Positions 9,224-17,752 of a stretch of DNA of 64,000 bases are shown in pieces (positions within the stretch are counted from its first letter, which is position 1; the number at the start of each line of letters is the position of its first letter). Source of the DNA: Roseiconus nitratireducens. Lineage in GTDB: Bacteria; Planctomycetota; Planctomycetia; Pirellulales; Pirellulaceae. A model generated the notes under the pieces. It made no database searches and had not been told where the DNA came from. It was given only the letters and a program-made list of their open reading frames with translations. The translations under genes and the position numbers were made by a program. The DNA lies in contig NZ_VWOX01000020.1 in NCBI RefSeq assembly GCF_008629675.1, positions 45,606-109,605 on the forward strand, given 5' to 3'.

Positions 9224-9253
9224 GCCCAAACCTGCTCAGCCCAAACCTGCTCA
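9224..9253. repeat. 15-bp tandem duplication (x2)
   Basis: The unit GCCCAAACCTGCTCA occurs twice, back to back and without mismatch, in the gene-free stretch upstream of the PPIase gene. Confidence 0.85.
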
Positions 9254-9509
9254 ACGCCTTGGCATGTTGCCGGCCGACGGCGACCTTGCGTGGGGAAATA
9301 ACCTTCCTCGCCACAGCCTGTCAATGGCGATTGCCGATTCGGACCACATCGCCTGGATGCCGTTCGAGCCAGAGAGCCGTCGGGTTGCATCAGCCAAGCG
9401 CCCGTCGCCGCCTTCACCCGGACTCCCGATCGACTGCCCGCCACCGTGGAACTTCGTCAAATCCTTCCGCACACGGTCCTCTTACACAGTCCTCTTACAC
9501 GCTTGGTCT

Positions 9510-9572
9510 CCCGCCTGCTTGGCCCCGCGCCTGCTTTGCCCCGCGTATGCTTGGCCACGCGTATGCTTGGCC
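9510..9572. repeat. 15-16 bp tandem repeat (about 4 units)
   Basis: Four adjacent units resemble CCGCGTATGCTTGGCC, with a few substitutions between units. They lie in non-coding DNA about 110 bp before the PPIase start. A related 13-bp duplication (ACACGGTCCTCTT and a one-base variant) lies just upstream at 9471-9500. Confidence 0.8.
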
Positions 9573-9685
9573 ACGGGCGCACGGGCGCGGCGTTGTGCGG
9601 ATCGCTCTTGTGTCGTGTCCGCCGGGCGGGCTACAAGCCAACGCCTACCCATTGACCGACCTACCATTTCACCCGCGGGTGGATA

Positions 9686-10951
9686 ATGCCATCGACACGC
9701 CCCACCTGGATTCGAACACGCCGTCCGCATGCCCGCGGGCCTGAGGCTGCGGACGATTGTGCGGCAACCCGTTGGAAGACTCGGTCAACCGCGATCGCTT
9801 TGGCATTCCTTGCGGTCGGCATGCTCATTCCGGCCGGGACTAGCCCGGCAAACGCTCAACCGCTTCCCGAGCTCCCCGATCAGGCTCCGCCCCTGCCCGA
9901 AGACCCGGCAACGGTCATCGCGGTGGTTGGCCAGTCGCCGATCCTGTGGGGAGACGTCCAACCGAAGGTCGATGGCCGCATCAATGAAGTGTTGGCCAGC
10001 ATGGGGCGCGAGTTCCCCAAGAGCGAATTGGCGAAAGCCCGCTTGCAGCTTGCCCGCAGCGCGATGATCCAGGCGATCCAGACCAAGATGATGAAGGAAT
10101 CCTTTCTGATCGAGCAGGTCGGCACCGAGGCCGCCGACAAACGCAAGGAAATGGGTGACATGATGCTCAGCCGCGCCCGCCAGATGTTCTTTGACAATGA
10201 GCTCAAAGAGCTTCAGAAGAAATACGAAACCACGGACCTGGCCGAACTCGATCAAAAAATGCGCGAGACCGGATCGTCGCTGCGGGCCCGACAGCGGGAC
10301 TTCATCGACATGATGCTGGGCCACATGTACATGCGCAGCATGGTCGATCAAGATCCTAAAGTCACGATCGCGGAAATCAATGCGCGCTACCACAAGGACG
10401 TCGATGCTTATCGCCACGGCGCCAAAGCCCGCTGGGAACAACTCTCGATCCTTTTCGAGAATCACCCCGACCGCATGGAGGCCAAAGAGTCGATCGTCGC
10501 GCTGGGACGGGAGGCCTACTTTGGCGGCAACCTGCAGGCGGTCGCCAAGGCCAAGAGCGAAGAACCCTTTGCCGTCGACGGCGGTTTGCACGACTGGACC
10601 ACCAAGGGCGCCCTGGCTTCCGAACCGCTGGACACGCAGATCTTCTCCATCCCGCTGAACAAGATGAGCGAGATCATCGAGGACCAATGGGGCTTTCACA
10701 TCGTCCGCGTGCTGGAGAGAAAACCGGCGGGTGTGCAACCGTTGGCGGAATTGCAGGAAGAGATCCGGGCGCAGATCAAGAAGGAAAAAATCGCCAAGGC
10801 GCAGGAAGCCATGCTGGTGCAAATGCGCAAACGCGTCCCCGTCTGGTCCATCTACCCCGACGACGTCCCCGGGTCCAAACCGCTTCGAATCGCCAACGCC
10901 GCCCGTGGATCGCAGTCGGACAACTCGCCTTCGTCGGGGCAACGCTACTGA
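9686..10951 (+). CDS. SurA/PpiC-type periplasmic peptidyl-prolyl isomerase
   Basis: This is a predicted exported folding factor of 421 aa. An N-terminal basic region leads into a hydrophobic signal segment (TAIALAFLAVGMLIPAG) ending near SPANAQ. The next 200 residues form a SurA-like helical chaperone region that begins VIAVVGQSPILWGDV and contains coiled-coil-like stretches. The parvulin (rotamase) domain covers roughly residues 240-370, with DGGLHDWTTKGALASEPLDTQIFS and the terminal GFHIVRVLERKPAGVQPL. The ATG at 9686 follows GGGTGG at suitable spacing. The n-region before the signal is longer than usual. The stop overlaps the next gene (TGATG), so the two probably act together in envelope biogenesis. 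Confidence 0.9.
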   Translation: MPSTRPTWIRTRRPHARGPEAADDCAATRWKTRSTAIALAFLAVGMLIPAGTSPANAQPLPELPDQAPPLPEDPATVIAVVGQSPILWGDVQPKVDGRINEVLASMGREFPKSELAKARLQLARSAMIQAIQTKMMKESFLIEQVGTEAADKRKEMGDMMLSRARQMFFDNELKELQKKYETTDLAELDQKMRETGSSLRARQRDFIDMMLGHMYMRSMVDQDPKVTIAEINARYHKDVDAYRHGAKARWEQLSILFENHPDRMEAKESIVALGREAYFGGNLQAVAKAKSEEPFAVDGGLHDWTTKGALASEPLDTQIFSIPLNKMSEIIEDQWGFHIVRVLERKPAGVQPLAELQEEIRAQIKKEKIAKAQEAMLVQMRKRVPVWSIYPDDVPGSKPLRIANAARGSQSDNSPSSGQRY

Positions 10952-11634
10952 TGACTCGGCCGGTCCGCATCCAGTCAGGTTCCAACGCCGCGGACGGGCG
11001 GTCGGCGATGCGCCGCATGTGGCTGATCGCGGCCACACTGCTGCTGGCCGGATGCAGCCAGCTGGCCTATCGGTTGGATCGCCAGGCACCGGAGCAGTTT
11101 GTTCCCAATCCGTTGGAACTGCCGCCGGCCGACGATCGCTACGTGTGGATGCAGGTGGTCGACACCGTCGACGACTACTTTCGCATCGCTCGCGAACAGC
11201 CTGTGCAAAACTCCAACAGCCTGCTGTTGGATGGCCACCTGGAAACGTCCTACCGCATCGGCGCCTCGGTGCTGGAACCGTGGCGGAAAGACAGCACCGC
11301 CGGATTCGAAGCGATCCAGAGTTCGCTGCAATCGATTCGCCGCAAGGCGATCATCGACGTCCGGCCGCGCGGCGCCGGCTACAGCGTCGAAGTGATCGTC
11401 CAGAAAGATCTGGAAGACACCGACCGAACGCAGTACGCCACCGAGACAACGGCGACGCGGCGACACGACGGCACCATCGTCCGAGAAGACGTGCGTGACC
11501 CGGACACCCCGCAAACGTTGGGCTGGATCTCCCTGGGCCGCGACACTTCACTGGAACAGCGGATTTTGCGCGACATTTTCCAGCGGGTGACCAAACAAGA
11601 CGATCGCCGCGGATTGTTTCGTCATCATCACTAG
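10951..11634 (+). CDS. Lipoprotein of unknown function
   Basis: This is a predicted lipoprotein of 227 aa with a clear lipobox (LIAATLLLAGC) about 24 residues from the first methionine. Two starts are possible: ATG 10951, which overlaps the PPIase stop by one base (TGATG) and is used here, and ATG 11009 (MRRMWLIAA), which gives a more standard short signal peptide. The mature part has no domain I recognise. It is acidic, with PADDRYVWMQVVDTVDDYFRIA near the start and a histidine-ending tail (FRHHH). The link to the folding factor suggests an envelope role, but this is inference from position only. Confidence 0.8.
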   Translation: MTRPVRIQSGSNAADGRSAMRRMWLIAATLLLAGCSQLAYRLDRQAPEQFVPNPLELPPADDRYVWMQVVDTVDDYFRIAREQPVQNSNSLLLDGHLETSYRIGASVLEPWRKDSTAGFEAIQSSLQSIRRKAIIDVRPRGAGYSVEVIVQKDLEDTDRTQYATETTATRRHDGTIVREDVRDPDTPQTLGWISLGRDTSLEQRILRDIFQRVTKQDDRRGLFRHHH

Positions 11635-11940
11635 GCGGTTTGGGCGCTGTGCCACCGGATCGCGCAAGATGCGTGGCCTCCCCTGATTGCGCCCGTCGCG
11701 CGGCGCAGCGAAGCGCTTTGACGGCTTCACTATTTTTCTCCGCGACGGCCCCGATCGACGCACCCCGCATGGGTCACCCGCGATCGCCCCGGCAACCCTC
11801 TTCAGCTTTTCTCGGAAACTAATTTTCGCGACGCCCCGCGCCGATACCAACGCTGCCCCCGATCCGAACCGCCTTCCAAGCGGATCGCGGCGGGGCCTGT
11901 GCGTCACCAAGTTTCTTCCTCCCTGATTTGATTTGACTGC
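11635..11940. other. Intergenic stretch, nothing recognised
   Basis: About 300 bp between the lipoprotein gene and the small ORF at 11941. I see no convincing ORF, RNA gene, terminator or repeat in it. Confidence 0.5.
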
Positions 11941-12240
11941 ATGATCGGGTTTTCTCCCCAAACCATCGCATTCGATACGTTTTGCCAACACGTCGAAACA
12001 CAGCTCTGTCGCATCGGCCAATTGGAGCCAGGCCAGTTTCCAATGACGCGGCGTCAACTGCTTCGCAGCGGTGAATCCTGCGGCTTTTATTTCTGCATCC
12101 ACGGTCCCCGCAGCGTCAAGCTGACCGCCGTTTACGACCACCGCAAAAAGACCGCTATTTACTACGGGACCGATGGGGGGCGTCGGCGCCAGGAATCGAT
12201 CGGCGTCGCGCTGCCTTCTCCTCTGCAGCACTCGACTTGA
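11941..12240 (+). CDS. Small conserved-looking hypothetical protein
   Basis: This is a 99-aa ORF of unknown function. Its composition is that of a real folded protein, unlike the shadow frames around it: it is balanced, with FDTFCQHVETQLCRIGQLE, then RQLLRSGESCGFYFCIHGPRS, then VKLTAVYDHRKKTAIYYGTDG. It resembles small planctomycete proteins I have a memory of but cannot name. The last 86 bp overlap the 3' end of tsaB on the other strand, so the final 25 or so residues are the least certain. No signal peptide or membrane segment. It stands alone between two other transcription units. Confidence 0.6.
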   Translation: MIGFSPQTIAFDTFCQHVETQLCRIGQLEPGQFPMTRRQLLRSGESCGFYFCIHGPRSVKLTAVYDHRKKTAIYYGTDGGRRRQESIGVALPSPLQHST

Positions 12241-13033
12241 GGTACCGCACCACCAAGTCAAACGGATCGATGCGGGGATCCGCAGCCCGTTGCTGCTCAG
12301 TGTTTCCAGCCTCGGCGGCGTTTCTAACCTCGGCGGCGTTTCCAGCGTCGGCGGTGCTTTTCGCCTCGGCGGGGTCGCTAGCCTCACCGGTGTTGCTGGC
12401 CTCGGCGGCGCGGACCAACCGGGACGCGATCTGACCGACACCCACCGCGGCCGGCTGCACGGACTCGCGGTACCGCTGCTCCCACTGCGGGGGCACGATC
12501 TGGCGGTCACCCAGCAAGCCCCCGTCCGCCGTGTCAAAGTCGCACGCCACCCACTGGTCCCAGCGATCATGGTCGACCACTTCAGCCCGTCGGGCCACGT
12601 CGATCGGTAGCGGATCCTGGAACAGTTCCTGGACATCGAATGCCGCGGCGTACACTTGGCCGCGGTAAGCGTTCAAGCCGACCAACACCCGCGACGGCTG
12701 ATCCGCCGCGTCAGGATCGAAGCACTGGGCAGCCGCAATGCTGCACAGCGATCCGACCGGGACCACCGGCACACCCAGCGCATACCCCAGCGTCTTGGCC
12801 GTCGTGACGGCGATCCGCAATCCGGTGAACGATCCAGGACCGTCGGCCACGGACACCCAGTCCGGGCGCTGGCCAAGCTGGTCACAGAACCCCAATGCCG
12901 CTTTCAGTTGGACCGACAGCGTGGCGGCGGTCCGCTGCCCGGTGGACAACGCTCGCACCCAACACACTTCCTCGCCGCGCAGGACCGCCAGCGAACCTGA
13001 TTTCCCGGTCGTTTCGAGGGCGATTTGAATCAT
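12155..13033 (-). CDS. tsaB: tRNA threonylcarbamoyladenosine biosynthesis protein TsaB
   Basis: TsaB is the ASKHA-fold partner of TsaD in making the t6A modification at position 37 of ANN-decoding tRNAs. The N-terminus MIQIALETTGKSGSLAVL and the DGPGSFTGLRIAVTTAKTLGYAL motif are diagnostic, followed by VGLNAYRGQVYAAAF. The protein is longer than the usual 220-240 aa (292). The extra length comes from an insertion of six hexapeptide repeats at about residues 208-244, just before the conserved C-terminal DPFDLVVRYLKSSAAEEK, plus a basic tail. The insertion is encoded by an 18-bp tandem repeat at 12303-12410. TsaD and TsaE are not in this window. Confidence 0.93.
   Translation of the reverse strand: MIQIALETTGKSGSLAVLRGEEVCWVRALSTGQRTAATLSVQLKAALGFCDQLGQRPDWVSVADGPGSFTGLRIAVTTAKTLGYALGVPVVPVGSLCSIAAAQCFDPDAADQPSRVLVGLNAYRGQVYAAAFDVQELFQDPLPIDVARRAEVVDHDRWDQWVACDFDTADGGLLGDRQIVPPQWEQRYRESVQPAAVGVGQIASRLVRAAEASNTGEASDPAEAKSTADAGNAAEVRNAAEAGNTEQQRAADPRIDPFDLVVRYLKSSAAEEKAARRRSIPGADAPHRSRSK
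12303..12410. repeat. 18-bp tandem repeat (6 units) inside tsaB
   Basis: Six diverged units of TTTCCAGCCTCGGCGGCG type lie head to tail and in frame. On the minus strand they encode AAEASN, TGEASD, PAEAKS, TADAGN, AAEVRN and AAEAGN. The region makes a low-complexity Ala/Glu/Asn linker in TsaB. Confidence 0.9.
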
Positions 13034-13213
13034 CGATGGTGTTCCACGGTGGCACGGCGGCAGGTCTTTTCAGCCCAGAACGAACGGGACGGTCAATCCC
13101 TGCCGTAGGATTGCTGTGGAAATTTGATTACCTTGAGCGTTTCCCACTCCGACAAACCGAAAACGCATCGGCCGCGTCGGCGTCTCCCGAGCAATCCTCC
13201 AGGACATTTCACA

Positions 13214-13984
13214 GTGAAGCGAGCCCTGATCAGCGACATTCACGGCAACCTTGAAGCCCTGCTCGCGGTTCTGGCTGACGCTCGCGAACACTCAGTCGAC
13301 GAAATCTACTGCCTGGGGGACATCATCGGCTATGGGCCCAATCCCTGCGAATGTCTGGACCAGGTCATGCGGCACGCCAAAGTCACGATCCTCGGCAACC
13401 ACGACCAGGCAGCTCTGTTCGATCCCGACGGCTTCAACCCGATGGCCCTGCAGGCAATCTATTGGACCCGAGACCAGTTGGACAATGGTCCGGGGTCAAG
13501 CGCGCAAGTCAACGGCCGCTGGGACTTTCTGGGTGAACTGCCCCGATCCCACGACGACGACGAAACGTACAAATTCGTGCACGGCTCTCCCCGCGACCCC
13601 ACCAACGAATACGTGTTTCCCGAATACGTCTTCGACCAACGGAAAATGGAGATCCTGTTCGGCAAGATCAAGAAGTACTGCTTCATGGGGCACACCCACT
13701 TGCCGGGTGTGTTCACCACCGACTGCGAGTTCATCCAGCCCGATGAATGCGACTACGAATACCAGTTGACCGGCGATAAAGCGATGATCAACGTGGGCAG
13801 CGTCGGCCAACCCCGCGACGAAGACAATCGGGCCTGTTACGTGATTTTGGACAAGGACGCCCCACACGGTCCCAAGGTGACCTACCGTCGTGTCGAATAC
13901 GACATCGAAGCGACGGCGAACAAAATCTACGCCCAACCGGATCTGTCCGACGCGCTCGGCGACCGGATCAAGCACGGCCGCTAA
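13214..13984 (+). CDS. Calcineurin-like metallophosphoesterase (copy 1)
   Basis: This is a 256-aa cytoplasmic phosphoesterase of the YfcE/Metallophos_2 type. All metal-binding motifs are present in order: SDIHGN near the N-terminus, CLGDIIGYGPNP, LGNHDQAAL, KFVHGSP and FMGHTHLPG, then VGSVGQPRD. The substrate cannot be read from sequence: phosphodiesters, nucleotides or a phosphoprotein are all possible. The frame is open upstream to a TTG at 13124, but family similarity begins at GTG 13214 (V-K-R-A-L-I-S-D). A close paralogue follows 119 bp downstream on the same strand. No signal peptide. Confidence 0.92.
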   Translation: MKRALISDIHGNLEALLAVLADAREHSVDEIYCLGDIIGYGPNPCECLDQVMRHAKVTILGNHDQAALFDPDGFNPMALQAIYWTRDQLDNGPGSSAQVNGRWDFLGELPRSHDDDETYKFVHGSPRDPTNEYVFPEYVFDQRKMEILFGKIKKYCFMGHTHLPGVFTTDCEFIQPDECDYEYQLTGDKAMINVGSVGQPRDEDNRACYVILDKDAPHGPKVTYRRVEYDIEATANKIYAQPDLSDALGDRIKHGR

Positions 13985-14103
13985 GGCAGCCGGCCGGCTC
14001 GCCACCGGAATGCCTTTGCCCTGCCGCGTGGTCGAACTTCGGGTCCCACGTCGACGGCTCGATCTCCTTCACTCATGGTCTCTCCAACAACCTGCTTGCG
14101 TCT

Positions 14104-14880
14104 GTGAACCGCACCGCAATCCTCAGCGACATCCACGGCAACCTGGCGGCACTGCAGGCCGTGATGGCCCACATCGAAACCCAGAAAGTGGACCGACTGG
14201 TCTGCCTGGGGGACGTCGTCGGCTACGGCCCGAAGCCCTGCGATTGTTTGGACATCGTGATGGATTTCTCGTTCTGCGTCCTGGGCAACCATGACAGCAG
14301 CGCCCTGTTCGATCCCGAAGGCTTCAACGCGGCGGCCGAACAAGCCATCTTTTGGACTCGCAGCCAACTGGAAAAACGCGATGACCGTCAAGCGTCCGAT
14401 GAAGGGCCTTGCGTTTCGCGTCGCCGGATGGATTTTTTGTGCGGGCTGCCGCGCACCGTCCGCGAAGACAATGTGCTGTTCGTTCACGGATCGCCACGGG
14501 GCCCCACCAATGAATACGTGATGCCGGAGGACATCCAGAACACCAAGAAGATGGAAAAACTGTTCTCGCTGGTTCCCCATCTGTGCTTCCAAGGCCACAC
14601 CCACGTCCCGGGAATTTTTACGACCGATTCAACCTTCCTCCGCCCGGATGACCTTCCCGACGGATTCGATGTCACCGATCCCGATATCCAGTTGATGATC
14701 AACGTCGGCAGTGTCGGACAACCGCGCGATGGCGACCCACGCAGCTGCTACGTGACCTTCGACGGCCAGCATCTGGAGTTTCATCGCGTCGAATACGACG
14801 TCGAACAAACCGTCTCTCAAATCGAGGCGGAATCGGAACTGGACAACTTTCTGGGCTACCGGCTTCGCGACGGCCGCTAA
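14104..14880 (+). CDS. Calcineurin-like metallophosphoesterase (copy 2)
   Basis: This 258-aa protein is a tandem paralogue of the gene at 13214, with the same motifs in the same order: LSDIHGNLAAL, CLGDVVGYGPKP, LGNHDSSALF, FVHGSPRGPTNEYV, FQGHTHVPG and VGSVGQPRD. Start is GTG 14104 (M-N-R-T-A-I-L-S-D). Differences from copy 1 are spread over the whole length, with a longer stretch after KRDDRQASDEG before the catalytic core resumes, so the duplication is not recent. Both copies keep every metal ligand and are presumably active. They may act on different substrates or form a pair; the sequence does not say which. Confidence 0.92.
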   Translation: MNRTAILSDIHGNLAALQAVMAHIETQKVDRLVCLGDVVGYGPKPCDCLDIVMDFSFCVLGNHDSSALFDPEGFNAAAEQAIFWTRSQLEKRDDRQASDEGPCVSRRRMDFLCGLPRTVREDNVLFVHGSPRGPTNEYVMPEDIQNTKKMEKLFSLVPHLCFQGHTHVPGIFTTDSTFLRPDDLPDGFDVTDPDIQLMINVGSVGQPRDGDPRSCYVTFDGQHLEFHRVEYDVEQTVSQIEAESELDNFLGYRLRDGR

Positions 14881-14915
14881 CCGACTGAACCCGCCGCTCG
14901 CCCCGTCACCTCCAA

Positions 14916-15033
14916 GTAGCCATGCTCGCCAGAGCGTGATTTTTGCCGGATTGCCACCGTCTGGCGACGGTAGCTACCTGGGCGCCGTGACTCACAGGAT
15001 TGCCACCGCCTGGCGACGCTAGCTACCTGGGCG
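14916..15033. repeat. Dispersed hairpin repeat, three copies
   Basis: Three copies of a short inverted repeat at about 14916-14938, 14953-14979 and 15002-15028. The second and third share the context GGATTGCCACCG-CTGGCGACG-TAGCTACCTGGGCG. The stems vary while the loop TGGC (or its complement GCCA) stays: ATGCTC/GAGCGT, ACCGTC/GACGGT and ACCGCC/GACGCT. The ACCGTC/GACGGT stem shows paired changes on both arms relative to ACGCTC/GAGCGT seen elsewhere in the window, so the hairpin itself seems to be kept. Confidence 0.75.
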
Positions 15034-15153
15034 CTGGCTTCGGCTCTCTGAGTTTGCCGATCCGGCCGCAGACCGGGGACCACCCTGACGGCAATCCGCC
15101 TGTGAACGTCCATCCAGGCCCCGAAGGGCCAACCGGCAACCACTAAACCGCCC

Positions 15154-15180
15154 TTGTGTAATTTTTCTGGACCCTATAGC
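15154..15180 (+). promoter_or_regulatory. Possible sigma-70 promoter of the DUF1559 gene
   Basis: TTGTGT (15154-15159) and TATAGC (15175-15180) resemble -35 and -10 boxes, but the spacing of 15 is short. They lie about 70 bp before the ATG at 15248. This is a weak match and planctomycete promoters are poorly described. Confidence 0.25.
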
Positions 15181-15247
15181 TCCATTACGGGTACGCTGGG
15201 ATCCCTCGGTCCTCTTCGTTCGTCGTTTTTTTCCCTGGAGCAAGACA

Positions 15248-16495
15248 ATGTCCAGTTCTCGTCGACAGGGTTTCACATTGGTGGAACTGCTGGTCGTGAT
15301 CGCCATCATCGGAATCCTGGTGGGATTGCTGCTGCCCGCCGTCCAGGCCGCCCGCGAAGCGGCACGGCGGATGAGCTGCAGCAACAATTTTCGCCAAATC
15401 GGATTGGCGGTCCACAATTACCACAGTGCCTACAAGCAGTTGCCCATGCACGGCGCCGGGACCGACAGTCCCGGCGGATCCGCACCGCCCTTTGGCAACG
15501 CCGGCCCAACCACCAATTGGTGGACCACACACTCGCATTCCAACGCCTGGCGGCTGAGCGCCCTGGTCGGGCTGACGCCCTTCATGGAGCAACAGGGGAT
15601 TTGGGAAAACATCTCCAATCCCAACACCCGCGACGCAACCGATCCGTCGGTCATCCTCGATCCGCCCTGGCCGCCAATGGGCCCGGTGCCCACGCAAGCC
15701 CGCTACATCCCCTGGTCAACGGAAATCCCGACGCTGCGGTGCCCCAGCGATCCGGGCGTCGGATTGCCTTCACTTGGCCGGACCAACTATGCCGTCAACC
15801 TGGGCGACTCCTATTACTTCTCGATTCGTGGCGGTCGACGTTACAACAGCACGACCGGCGCGTTGGAAAAAGACCAGGGCTGGTCGATCCATTCCAATGC
15901 GGCAGACCGTGGCATGTTTGTGCAACACAAGCGAGCCAAATTCCGAGACGTGTTGGACGGCCTGTCCAATACGATCGCGATGGCGGAGATCGCCACCGAC
16001 TTGGGCGACCGTGACATCCGAACGATCGCCGACCATGAGCCGACACAAGCCTGGGCACAGATCCGGGACAATCCGAAATGGTGCGAAGACCAGGGCTACA
16101 TTGATCCGGCACGACCGCGGTTCTGGATGCCCGGTTTGGCCACCTGGTCGGCGGTCAACGGTCGTGGTTTTCGCTGGGCGGATCACCGCGTGGAGATGAC
16201 CGGCATTCACACCATTCTGCCACCCAATAGTGAAATGTGTGCGCAGCGCAACCCGGGCGGGACGGTCGTCGCGCCACCATCCAGTCGACACCAGGGAGGT
16301 GCTCACCTCCTGATGGGCGACGGTGCGGTTGTCTTCATGACCGATTCGGTGGAAGCCGGTAACAATCATGCCGGCATGGTCTGGCGTAACGGGACCGGAC
16401 CCCAAGCTCCCGGCAGCATGTCACCCTATGGATTGTGGGGTGCGCTGGGAACACGCGCCAACAACGAAACGATTGAGGAGCAATTGAACCAGTAA
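15248..16495 (+). CDS. DUF1559 protein with prepilin-type N-terminus
   Basis: This is a 415-aa member of the DUF1559 family that is hugely expanded in Planctomycetes. The N-terminus RRQGFTLVELLVVIAIIGIL is a type IV prepilin/pseudopilin signal, with cleavage expected after the Gly before F-T-L-V-E. It is followed by the family motif LLPAVQAAREAARRMSCSNNFRQIGLAVHNYH. The C-terminal region has the GGAHLLMGDGAVVFMTDS signature. It probably sits at the cell surface or in a pseudopilus-like structure; the function is not established. ATG 15248 is preceded by GGAG at about eight bases. A strong terminator follows directly, so it is monocistronic. Confidence 0.95.
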   Translation: MSSSRRQGFTLVELLVVIAIIGILVGLLLPAVQAAREAARRMSCSNNFRQIGLAVHNYHSAYKQLPMHGAGTDSPGGSAPPFGNAGPTTNWWTTHSHSNAWRLSALVGLTPFMEQQGIWENISNPNTRDATDPSVILDPPWPPMGPVPTQARYIPWSTEIPTLRCPSDPGVGLPSLGRTNYAVNLGDSYYFSIRGGRRYNSTTGALEKDQGWSIHSNAADRGMFVQHKRAKFRDVLDGLSNTIAMAEIATDLGDRDIRTIADHEPTQAWAQIRDNPKWCEDQGYIDPARPRFWMPGLATWSAVNGRGFRWADHRVEMTGIHTILPPNSEMCAQRNPGGTVVAPPSSRHQGGAHLLMGDGAVVFMTDSVEAGNNHAGMVWRNGTGPQAPGSMSPYGLWGALGTRANNETIEEQLNQ

Positions 16496-16521
16496 TTGAA
16501 CGGCTTCCTGCCAGTTACACT

Positions 16522-16556
16522 GCCTCCGGGTGCGTCCTGCATCCGGAGGCTTTTTT
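16522..16556 (+). terminator. Intrinsic terminator after the DUF1559 gene
   Basis: GCCTCCGG (16522-16529) pairs with CCGGAGGC (16543-16550) and the stem extends inward to about 12 bp with one G-T pair and a loop of five. Six T follow directly. It lies 27 bp after the stop codon. Confidence 0.9.
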
Positions 16557-16690
16557 GATTCGGCCGGACGGATCCTTTTCCGTCACCACGGCGTCTGACA
16601 AGCGTGCCGTGTACAATCGGCGATGTCTCATCCGATCCTCGACGCCAGCCTCCAGGCGTTTTACCTTCGACTCTCTCCCGTTGGTCCCCC

Positions 16691-17680
16691 ATGAAAGCGT
16701 TCCTGCCGGTCTTGTTGGTCCTGTCCACTGTTTCCACCTCGGTCTGGGGCCAGGAAACCGCCGAGAAAGACAAACTGCGGGCCCTGATCATTGACGGCCA
16801 GAACAACCACTCGGCGTGGCCCCAGACGACGATGATGACCCGCTCCTACTTGGAGCAATCGGGACGATTCACCGTCGACATCCAACGGACACAGTACACG
16901 TGGAAGGGCGGCCAATTGTTGCAACAGTTTCCGCTTGAAGACGGCAAGACGTATCAAGACTTGGAGCAACCAAAGCCGGACCCGGACTTCAAACCCAATT
17001 TCGCCGACTACGACGTTGTCATCAGCAATTTTGGATGGAAAGCGGCACCCTGGCCGGAATCGACCCAGCAGGCATTGGAGCGATACGTGCGCGGCGGGGG
17101 CGGATTGGTCGTCATCCACGCCGCGAACAATTCCTTCGGTTCGTGGGACGCATTCAACCGCATGATCGGTCTGGGAGGCTGGGACGGACGCGACGAGAGT
17201 TCTGGACCTTACGTGTACCTGGATGAATCTGGCAAGGTTGTTCGCGACAAATCAACCGGCAAGGGCGGCGCCCACGGACCGGCCCACGAATACCGTTTGG
17301 TGGTGCGAACGCCGGATCATCCGATCGTCCGCGGTCTGCCCAGCGCCTGGATGCACACCAAGGATGAGTTGTACCAACAGTTGCGCGGCCCCGCGGAGAA
17401 CATGACGATCTTGGCAACGGCCTACGCCGACCCAAAATACCGCGGCAGTGATCGGCACGAACCGATGCTGATGACGATCGACTACGGCCAGGGACGAATC
17501 TTTCACACCACCATGGGCCACGACGCTGTGTCGTTTAGCGGTGTGGGCTTTATCACGACACTGGTTCGCGGCACCGAATGGGCGGCCACCGGCGAAGTCA
17601 CACTGACGCAAGTCCCGCAAGACTTTCCCACGCCGACGCAAAGCAGTGCCCGTGAATTCTCCGTTCCGGAAGTCAGGTGA
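16691..17680 (+). CDS. ThuA-domain secreted protein
   Basis: This is a 329-aa exported protein of the ThuA (trehalose-utilisation) family, which has a glutamine-amidotransferase-like fold but is not a proven enzyme. ThuA proteins are numerous in Planctomycetes and are often linked to carbohydrate degradation. The signal peptide MKAFLPVLLVLSTVSTSVWG ends before Q-E-T-A-E. The core shows LRALIIDGQNNHSAW, DYDVVISNFGW, RYVRGGGGLVVIHAANNSF and GRIFHTTMGHD. The start is ATG 16691 because it gives a clean signal peptide; the upstream extension to 16604 does not. The gene stands alone and converges with the dehydratase gene. Confidence 0.88.
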   Translation: MKAFLPVLLVLSTVSTSVWGQETAEKDKLRALIIDGQNNHSAWPQTTMMTRSYLEQSGRFTVDIQRTQYTWKGGQLLQQFPLEDGKTYQDLEQPKPDPDFKPNFADYDVVISNFGWKAAPWPESTQQALERYVRGGGGLVVIHAANNSFGSWDAFNRMIGLGGWDGRDESSGPYVYLDESGKVVRDKSTGKGGAHGPAHEYRLVVRTPDHPIVRGLPSAWMHTKDELYQQLRGPAENMTILATAYADPKYRGSDRHEPMLMTIDYGQGRIFHTTMGHDAVSFSGVGFITTLVRGTEWAATGEVTLTQVPQDFPTPTQSSAREFSVPEVR

Positions 17681-17752
17681 GGACGCCGCACCGCTTGAAA
17701 TTTCTGTCGGAGACAGCCTTGGTGTCGCTCCCCGCGGCTTCCGTTTGATTCG

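Larger units (their letters stand above)
8837..9685. other. Gene-free stretch with hairpin and tandem repeats
   Basis: No protein-like ORF is convincing here: the long open frames on both strands have no family resemblance and are Arg/Pro-rich. The stretch holds a perfect 15-bp-stem hairpin (9037-9069) and three short tandem duplications (9224-9253, 9471-9500, 9510-9572). It separates the divergent LRR-lipoprotein and PPIase genes, so it should contain promoters for both. No known RNA family was recognised. Confidence 0.6.
14881..15247. other. Intergenic stretch with three hairpin repeats
   Basis: About 370 bp between the phosphoesterase pair and the DUF1559 gene. The first 150 bp hold three copies of the dispersed hairpin family listed separately. 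The end holds a possible promoter for the DUF1559 gene. No ORF is supported. Confidence 0.6.

Noticed and set aside
8347..9744. 465-aa open frame on the plus strand
   Set aside because: It runs antisense to the lipoprotein gene and through the repeats; it is Arg/Pro-rich and has no family resemblance.
9785..11089. 434-aa open frame antisense to the PPIase gene
   Set aside because: It is the complement of a clear SurA-like protein; high GC leaves antisense frames open.
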